Of a DNA stretch of 46,008 bases, positions 41,577 to 46,008 are shown piece after piece. The notes below the pieces were generated by a model. That model was not told the origin of the DNA. It made no database searches and saw only the letters and a program-made list of their open reading frames with translations. This DNA comes from JBFKOL01 sp041628815 (GTDB lineage Bacteria; Bacteroidota; Bacteroidia; Chitinophagales; Saprospiraceae). Where the stretch lies: assembly GCA_041628815.1 (NCBI GenBank), contig JBFKOL010000002.1, positions 1 to 46,008 of the forward strand. The letters are read 5' to 3'. Position numbers and translations under genes: made by a program. The number at the start of each line of letters is the position of its first letter. The stretch's first letter is position 1.

Positions 41577-42683
41577 TCAGGATTCAAATCTGAGCTCTAC
41601 AACCGGTGTGCGCGCCCTGCTCTGACATACCAGGATGTATCCCGCATCGACTTCATCATCGTCAAGAGCGTAACAGGCATCCATCTCTACCTTCCCATTC
41701 AGTAATTTTGCCACGCAGGTCGAACATGCCCCACTTGTACATGAATACGGCGGGTCGTATTTTTCTTCAATCAGTACATCCAGGATCGTTTTTTCAGGTG
41801 GCACCAAAACCTGTATTTCTTTGCCGGCAAGATGGACTTTTACTGAACTTGCTTCCCCTGAAGTCACACCTTCAGGAGAACCAGAAACCGATGAAAGAAA
41901 ATATTCCCGATGAATAAATTCCTTTTGTATCCCTTTGGAAGACAGCTGATCAACCACCGTATCGATCATGGCTCCGGGGCCACAAACGAAATAATGCGCT
42001 TCTTTGCCGCGTGCTGGATAGAGCCCTAAAAACTTGTCTACCATGGCGCGATCTATTCTTCCAGTCCAACCCTCCCAAGAAATTTTTCCTCGGGAAAACA
42101 TGGCCTTGAGACCCTTTTCCTTCTCTCTTTTGGGTTTGCTGAGGGTATGCTTGAGAAAAAATTGATTTTCATATTTTTTCTCCAATGCTTCCAATTGATC
42201 ATTAAAAATGATCTGATCTTCGTTTCTGTTGCCAAAACAGAGATAGCAGCAGCTTTTAGGCTCTTCTTCCAGGAAGGTTTTCACAAGAGACATAATGGGT
42301 GTAATGCCGCTTCCGGCAGCAAAAAAATATAAATCGCGCCTTTTTGCTGAATCCGCAGCAACGGTAAAATTGCCATCGGGCTGCATGACCTCTATTTCGT
42401 CGCCTTCGCGAAGATGCTCATTGATATGATTCGAGACCAGGCCCCCTTTCAATCGCTTTACATTCACGGCCAGCGCAGGCTCACTGGGTGCGGCACAAAT
42501 GGAATAAGCCCTGCGTACCTCTTTTCCATTCATGATGAATTTCAAAGTGAGGTATTGCCCGGGTTTATACGAATAGGCAGCCGCCAGATCAGGCGGTACT
42601 GCAAAAAAGATGGTTTTCGACGCTTTCGTTTCTTGACGGATCTTGTTAACCTTAAGTGTATGGAAATCGTGACTCATGCTCAT
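41577..42683 (-). CDS. PaaE-like ferredoxin-NADP reductase with C-terminal 2Fe-2S domain
   Basis: A 368-residue electron-transfer flavoprotein. The FAD domain has RRAYSICAAPSEP (57-69), the NAD(P) domain FFAAGSGITPIMSLV and HYFVCGPGAMIDTVV, and the C-terminal plant-type ferredoxin has the cluster ligands in YSCTSGACSTCVAKL plus a later LVCQ. This order matches PaaE and related oxygenase reductases, which pass electrons from NADPH to a diiron oxygenase. No paa oxygenase genes are nearby, so the partner is elsewhere; fatty-acid or ring hydroxylases are possible partners. Confidence 0.87.
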   Translation of the reverse strand: MSMSHDFHTLKVNKIRQETKASKTIFFAVPPDLAAAYSYKPGQYLTLKFIMNGKEVRRAYSICAAPSEPALAVNVKRLKGGLVSNHINEHLREGDEIEVMQPDGNFTVAADSAKRRDLYFFAAGSGITPIMSLVKTFLEEEPKSCCYLCFGNRNEDQIIFNDQLEALEKKYENQFFLKHTLSKPKREKEKGLKAMFSRGKISWEGWTGRIDRAMVDKFLGLYPARGKEAHYFVCGPGAMIDTVVDQLSSKGIQKEFIHREYFLSSVSGSPEGVTSGEASSVKVHLAGKEIQVLVPPEKTILDVLIEEKYDPPYSCTSGACSTCVAKLLNGKVEMDACYALDDDEVDAGYILVCQSRARTPVVELRFES

Positions 42684-42698
42684 CTCGGATTAAGTGTG

Positions 42699-42706
42699 CA
42701 AATGTA
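42699..42706 (-). promoter_or_regulatory. candidate -7 element (TACATTTG) for the reductase gene
   Basis: The minus strand reads TACATTTG, matching TAnnTTTG, and ends 15 nt before the reductase start codon. No TTTG is found at -33. The gap of 64 bp to the upstream LysE gene leaves room for a separate promoter. Confidence 0.3.
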
Positions 42707-42747
42707 GTGTCAAATGATTGAATTGGAAAAATTTGATCGCCGAGTGG

Positions 42748-43374
42748 TCAGAGATCCATTACACTCCTTACCAATAATACAATTCCGAATAAGATCAATG
42801 CGGTTCCGGCCAATTTGTTGATCCAACCAAGAATGTGGTTATTGATTCGGGTTCGAATCAGTTTGGCCAGAACGACTTTTAACGTATCTGTTACCATGAT
42901 GGTGGCGATGATGGAACCTGTAAAGAGTATGGTCTCAGTTTGATTCAGCAACCGACTTGCCACGAAGGATGTAATGACACTTAACCAGAAAATAAAGGTA
43001 AATGGGTTGATGGTGTTCACCAGAAACCCTCGCGTCCAGTAATCCAAAATATTGGAAGCTGAAATTTGCTTCTTTTTAAAGTTGATGTTCGGTTTTTTTA
43101 CAAAAGTTGCTGCACCTACCATACACAAAACCAATCCACCGATAAGCCCTACCCAGAAAACAAATCCCTGGCTTTGTACATAGGGAGAAATTCTCCGTAT
43201 GAAGAGGAGTGTAACGGCCACAATCAAAATGTCACTCGTCCATATACCGGAAGCCGCGATGAGGCCTGCGCGTGCCCCGCGTTCAAGGGAAGCCTGGACA
43301 AGCACAATAAAGATGGGCCCAAGAAGAATGGCCAATGTAAGGCCGAATAATATGCCTTCCAATACGTACTGCAT
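42748..43374 (-). CDS. LysE family amino-acid/metabolite exporter
   Basis: A 208-residue inner-membrane protein with about six hydrophobic segments. The N-terminal LFGLTLAILLGPIFIVLVQASLERGARAGLIAASGIW is the conserved LysE/RhtB signature (GP...G...G). Substrates of the family are amino acids or related small molecules; this one cannot be assigned. The ATG directly follows the yjbQ stop codon (TAAATG), so the two are translationally coupled. Confidence 0.88.
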   Translation of the reverse strand: MQYVLEGILFGLTLAILLGPIFIVLVQASLERGARAGLIAASGIWTSDILIVAVTLLFIRRISPYVQSQGFVFWVGLIGGLVLCMVGAATFVKKPNINFKKKQISASNILDYWTRGFLVNTINPFTFIFWLSVITSFVASRLLNQTETILFTGSIIATIMVTDTLKVVLAKLIRTRINNHILGWINKLAGTALILFGIVLLVRSVMDL

Positions 43375-43785
43375 TTATTGATAGATAGATGCCACGATCT
43401 TCCGGGTATGCGGCCGGTTGCGAAACTCACAAAGATAAATCCCCTGCCAGGTGCCCAGCTTTAGCCTGTGGCCCATGATGGGAATAGAAACGGAAGAACC
43501 CACCAAACTGCTTTTTATATGTGCTGGCATGTCGTCCGGGCCTTCGATATCATGTTGCACAAAGTCCATATGTTCAGGCACTATGTGGTTGAAAAAACGT
43601 TCGAAATCGTATAGAACCGTGGGATCAGCATTTTCATTGATGGTAAGTCCTGCAGAAGTATGTTGGATGAAAAGATGAAGGATTCCATTTTCCGGAAGGG
43701 GAGGTAGCCCGGATAGTATTTCCTCGGTGATCAGGTAAAACCCTCTGCTCCTCGGTTTAAGCGTTAACATATGATGATCGATCAT
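43375..43785 (-). CDS. YjbQ family protein (UPF0047)
   Basis: A 136-residue protein of the YjbQ family, whose members form trimers and, in E. coli, show weak thiamine-phosphate synthase activity; the physiological role is unsettled. Conserved parts visible here are HLFIQHTSAGLTINENADP, HDIEGPDDMPAHIKSSLVG and LKLGTWQGIYLCEFR. The start at 43785 (MIDHHMLTL) is chosen because it overlaps the upstream stop codon by 4 bp (ATGA); the frame open to 43809 begins with a non-conserved leader. Confidence 0.9.
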   Translation of the reverse strand: MIDHHMLTLKPRSRGFYLITEEILSGLPPLPENGILHLFIQHTSAGLTINENADPTVLYDFERFFNHIVPEHMDFVQHDIEGPDDMPAHIKSSLVGSSVSIPIMGHRLKLGTWQGIYLCEFRNRPHTRKIVASIYQ

Positions 43786-44594
43786 CTGTCTTTGACTATT
43801 TTGGGACAATTCAATTGCCCAAAATACTTCATTATACTTATTCCGAACAGGATGTACATGTCGTTGTTTTTACTGTTGCCTCTTTGTCTGCCGCTTTCAC
43901 CTATTCCCTCAACAATGGAACGATCCGACAAAGAGACGGCTGTATCCCCACGGAGAGATCGCAGAAGATCAAGGTCAGGGTAAACATTGCTTACATCATC
44001 GATGTAATCGGAGGCAGAATTGTAAGCACTGATATGAGCGTTCAATGACCAGTCCACATTTAAGTCCCACTTCACCCCAAAGCCATAATTTATGGTCATG
44101 GAAAATCGGCCGTATTCGGCACCGATCGCCTGGCCTTCAGTCCCGAAAGACCTTAAATCATAGGTAGTGCCGTTCAATTCGGTTTTCGGCGAAAAAGCGA
44201 AGCCGGAAAAACCTGCAAATAGGTAGGGTGTAAAGAAGTAATCTTCACTGCCATGGATATAGGTAAGAAAATTAAATTCCCCCTGAATGGATAGATCGTA
44301 CAGGTCTGAATAAAATTTCAGGTTCCGATTTCTTTCAAAAGTATTGGTGGAGTTGGCATCGTCTGCATGGATACGCGCATAATTCAGCGAAGCTTTGGCG
44401 GCAAGTCGCTCATTAAAGTTATACCTGAAGTTTACACCACCTGCCGGGCGTGGTTGATCAAATTTTAATTCGGTCTTCAGATCACCGAAATAGTAGGACG
44501 TGCCAAGCCATCCACCCAATTCGACTCCTTTCTGTGAAAAGACAACGAAGGGCAATAAAAATAATGCGATCAGACCTGAGACCTTCTTATCCAT
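43782..44594 (-). CDS. DUF6089 family outer-membrane beta-barrel-like protein
   Basis: A 270-residue exported protein with signal peptide ending near VVFSQ. The mature N-terminus VELGGWLGTSYYFGDLKTELKFDQPRPAGGVNFRYNFN and the alternating aromatic strands throughout indicate an outer-membrane barrel of the DUF6089 type. The C-terminal strand (YILFGISIMKYFG) is followed by a short tail, NCPKIVKDR. Its function is unknown. The stop overlaps the yjbQ start by 4 bp, an unusual coupling of a membrane barrel with a cytoplasmic protein. Confidence 0.82.
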   Translation of the reverse strand: MDKKVSGLIALFLLPFVVFSQKGVELGGWLGTSYYFGDLKTELKFDQPRPAGGVNFRYNFNERLAAKASLNYARIHADDANSTNTFERNRNLKFYSDLYDLSIQGEFNFLTYIHGSEDYFFTPYLFAGFSGFAFSPKTELNGTTYDLRSFGTEGQAIGAEYGRFSMTINYGFGVKWDLNVDWSLNAHISAYNSASDYIDDVSNVYPDLDLLRSLRGDTAVSLSDRSIVEGIGESGRQRGNSKNNDMYILFGISIMKYFGQLNCPKIVKDR

Positions 44595-44637
44595 AGGAAT
44601 GAAGGAATAACGCGAGGGAAAAACGGTTATTGCAAAC

Positions 44638-46008
44638 TCATTCTTTATTGTCGCCTGGCGCAGAAATGGTATTTACACAATTATAGATCTGTGCTTCGTG
44701 CCCAGATCCGCCAGGTACAGTAAAACCCGGATAATAGACGATCTCCTGACCACCGATGAAAATGATCGTTCGCCCACCGGGTATGGTGGCATCACTTTCT
44801 ATTCTCACCGAAGCCTTGTAAACGTCCAGAGAACCGATGAGATCTAGCAATTCATCGTCAACAAAGGTTACCTCTCGCAAGCAAGATGCGAGCTGGCAAA
44901 AAACGGAACTTCCAAAGGCAATGGCCATTTGACTTTCATAAGCAATGCTTCCGCATACCGTCACTGCCTGAACCAGTAAAAGACCCGGTGTAGCCCCTTC
45001 AGCATAGTCAACGGTCACCTGGTTAGATCCGTTATTTGCAATAAATACGCCGGTACCGGTGTAGGACCAATTGTATGCTGCCGCATAAGCTTGAGGAGGA
45101 ATTGAATAAGACAATCCCGTAAGGCCTGGACACACGGTCTGAGGACCTGAGACTGGATCCGGCCCAAAGCCTATTTCTTCAACAGTAACGATTGCCTGAC
45201 AAGTACTCGAGTTTCCATTTACATCGATGACGGTCAATACCACGGTATTCGCGCCCACATTCGCGCAGTTGAAGGTGTTCGGGCTGACACTCAGAGACTG
45301 AATGCCGCATGCATCGCTCGATCCGTTGTCCACCTGGGCCGCCGTGATAGAGGCGTTACCGGACGCATCCAATTGGACCGTTATATCCTGGCACATCGCA
45401 GTGGGATCGACATTGTCTTCCACCGTCACCGTCGCTGTACACATAGACACATTGCCATTGTTGTCCGTTACCGTCAAAGTCACTGTATTCGCGCCCACAT
45501 CCGTACACTTGAAGGTGTTCGGGCTGACACTCAGAGACTGAATGCCGCATGCATCCATCGATCCGTTGTCCACCTGGGCCGCTGTGATGGTGGCATTGCC
45601 GGAAGCATCCAGCTGTACCGTTCTATCCTGGCACATCGCCGTGGGATCAACATTGTCCTCCACCGTAACTGTGGATGTACACATAGAGACATTGCCATTA
45701 TTGTCTGTAACCGTCAGGGTTACTGTATTCGCTCCTACATTGGCACAGGTGAAGGCATTCGGGCTGACCGTCATCGACTGGATGCCGCACGCATCATTGG
45801 ATCCGTTGTCCACCTGGGACGCAGTGATAGAAGCATTACCCGAAGCATCCAACTGTACCGTTATATCCTGGCACATCGCCGTGGGATCAACATTGTCCTC
45901 TACCGTAACTGTGGATGTACACATAGATACGTTACCATTGTTGTCCGTCACCGTCAAGGTAACCGTATTCACTCCTACATTCGCACATGTAAACGTGCTC
46001 GGACTGAC
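44638..46008 (-). CDS. HYR-like repeat surface protein, C-terminal part (5' end beyond window)
   Basis: The frame is open to the right edge (457 codons), so the GTG at 45972 is internal and the true start lies outside. It contains three near-identical 80-residue repeats with the pattern VTDNNGNVSMC...VEDNVDPTAMCQD...VDNG...DACGIQS, a fourth diverged copy, then a PKD-like domain (YNWSYTGTGVFI...), and a C-terminal domain with ASVRIESDATIPGGRTIIFIGG...YYPGF that resembles the 3-coathanger stack domain. HYR-like repeat proteins are cell-surface or secreted adhesins in Bacteroidota. No classical T9SS type A tail is seen at the end. Confidence 0.85.
   Translation of the reverse strand, partial: VSPSTFTCANVGVNTVTLTVTDNNGNVSMCTSTVTVEDNVDPTAMCQDITVQLDASGNASITASQVDNGSNDACGIQSMTVSPNAFTCANVGANTVTLTVTDNNGNVSMCTSTVTVEDNVDPTAMCQDRTVQLDASGNATITAAQVDNGSMDACGIQSLSVSPNTFKCTDVGANTVTLTVTDNNGNVSMCTATVTVEDNVDPTAMCQDITVQLDASGNASITAAQVDNGSSDACGIQSLSVSPNTFNCANVGANTVVLTVIDVNGNSSTCQAIVTVEEIGFGPDPVSGPQTVCPGLTGLSYSIPPQAYAAAYNWSYTGTGVFIANNGSNQVTVDYAEGATPGLLLVQAVTVCGSIAYESQMAIAFGSSVFCQLASCLREVTFVDDELLDLIGSLDVYKASVRIESDATIPGGRTIIFIGGQEIVYYPGFTVPGGSGHEAQIYNCVNTISAPGDNKE
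45289..46008. repeat. three tandem 240-bp repeats encoding HYR-like modules
   Basis: Units 45289..45528, 45529..45768 and 45769..46008 align with an exact 240-bp period and no indels; the array continues past the window. Most differences between units are synonymous. A fourth, diverged unit lies at about 45049..45288. Confidence 0.9.

Overview
The window reads as chromosomal DNA of a Bacteroidota bacterium, most likely from the Saprospirales/Lewinella side of the phylum. The main signs are a large secreted protein with a type IX secretion (T9SS) C-terminal sorting domain and cohesin/dockerin-like modules (10976..13687), a partial protein of tandem 80-residue HYR-like repeats ending in a 3-coathanger-like domain (44638..46008), DUF4837 and DUF6089 proteins, a Bacteroidota-type Lgt, and scattered TAnnTTTG promoter elements. 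The genus assignment is inference. No tRNA, rRNA, CRISPR array, insertion sequence, integrase or phage gene was seen. Gene density is high and most genes sit in tightly coupled same-strand runs.

Layout. 1..152: start of a secreted protein leaving the left edge. 284..5339: lgt, a convergent pair of glycosyltransferases (GT4 plus a tRNA-queuosine mannosyltransferase-like protein), and nadB. 5359..9337 (minus): M24 peptidase, DUF3291 protein, amidohydrolase and SGNH hydrolase. 9425..13687: a small lipoprotein, then (minus) the T9SS protein, a HAD hydrolase and recX. 13847..18212 (minus): three consecutive exported amidohydrolase-fold proteins, only the middle one with an intact HxH motif. 18372..27149 (plus): a possible long operon of envelope genes: TMTC-like membrane/TPR protein, GH3-serine hydrolase fusion, LolC/E-like permease, small orphan protein, two cyclophilin lipoproteins (one with a PKD domain) and polyphosphate glucokinase, closed by a hairpin. 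27211..30421 (minus): TPR protein and an ECF sigma/anti-sigma/Spy-like stress module. 30529..35387 (plus): PlsC-like acyltransferase, ligA, MoxR ATPase, DUF4837 lipoprotein. 35407..39176 (minus): DinB/YfiT-like protein, rluB, dnaB, coiled-coil exported protein. 39332..41567 (plus): NatAB-type ABC transporter. 41577..46008 (minus): PaaE-like reductase, LysE transporter, YjbQ, DUF6089 barrel protein, HYR-repeat protein.

Most of the window is ordinary housekeeping and envelope biology. The points that most deserve a second look are the amidohydrolase trio with two predicted pseudoenzymes, a textbook intrinsic terminator lying inside the HAD coding sequence upstream of recX, the regulatory region of dnaB (18-bp palindrome plus two TTTTCCACA sites 21 bp apart), an altered zinc-finger in LigA, and the queuosine-mannosyltransferase/GT4 gene pair. 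I did not find a clearly new defence or mobile system.
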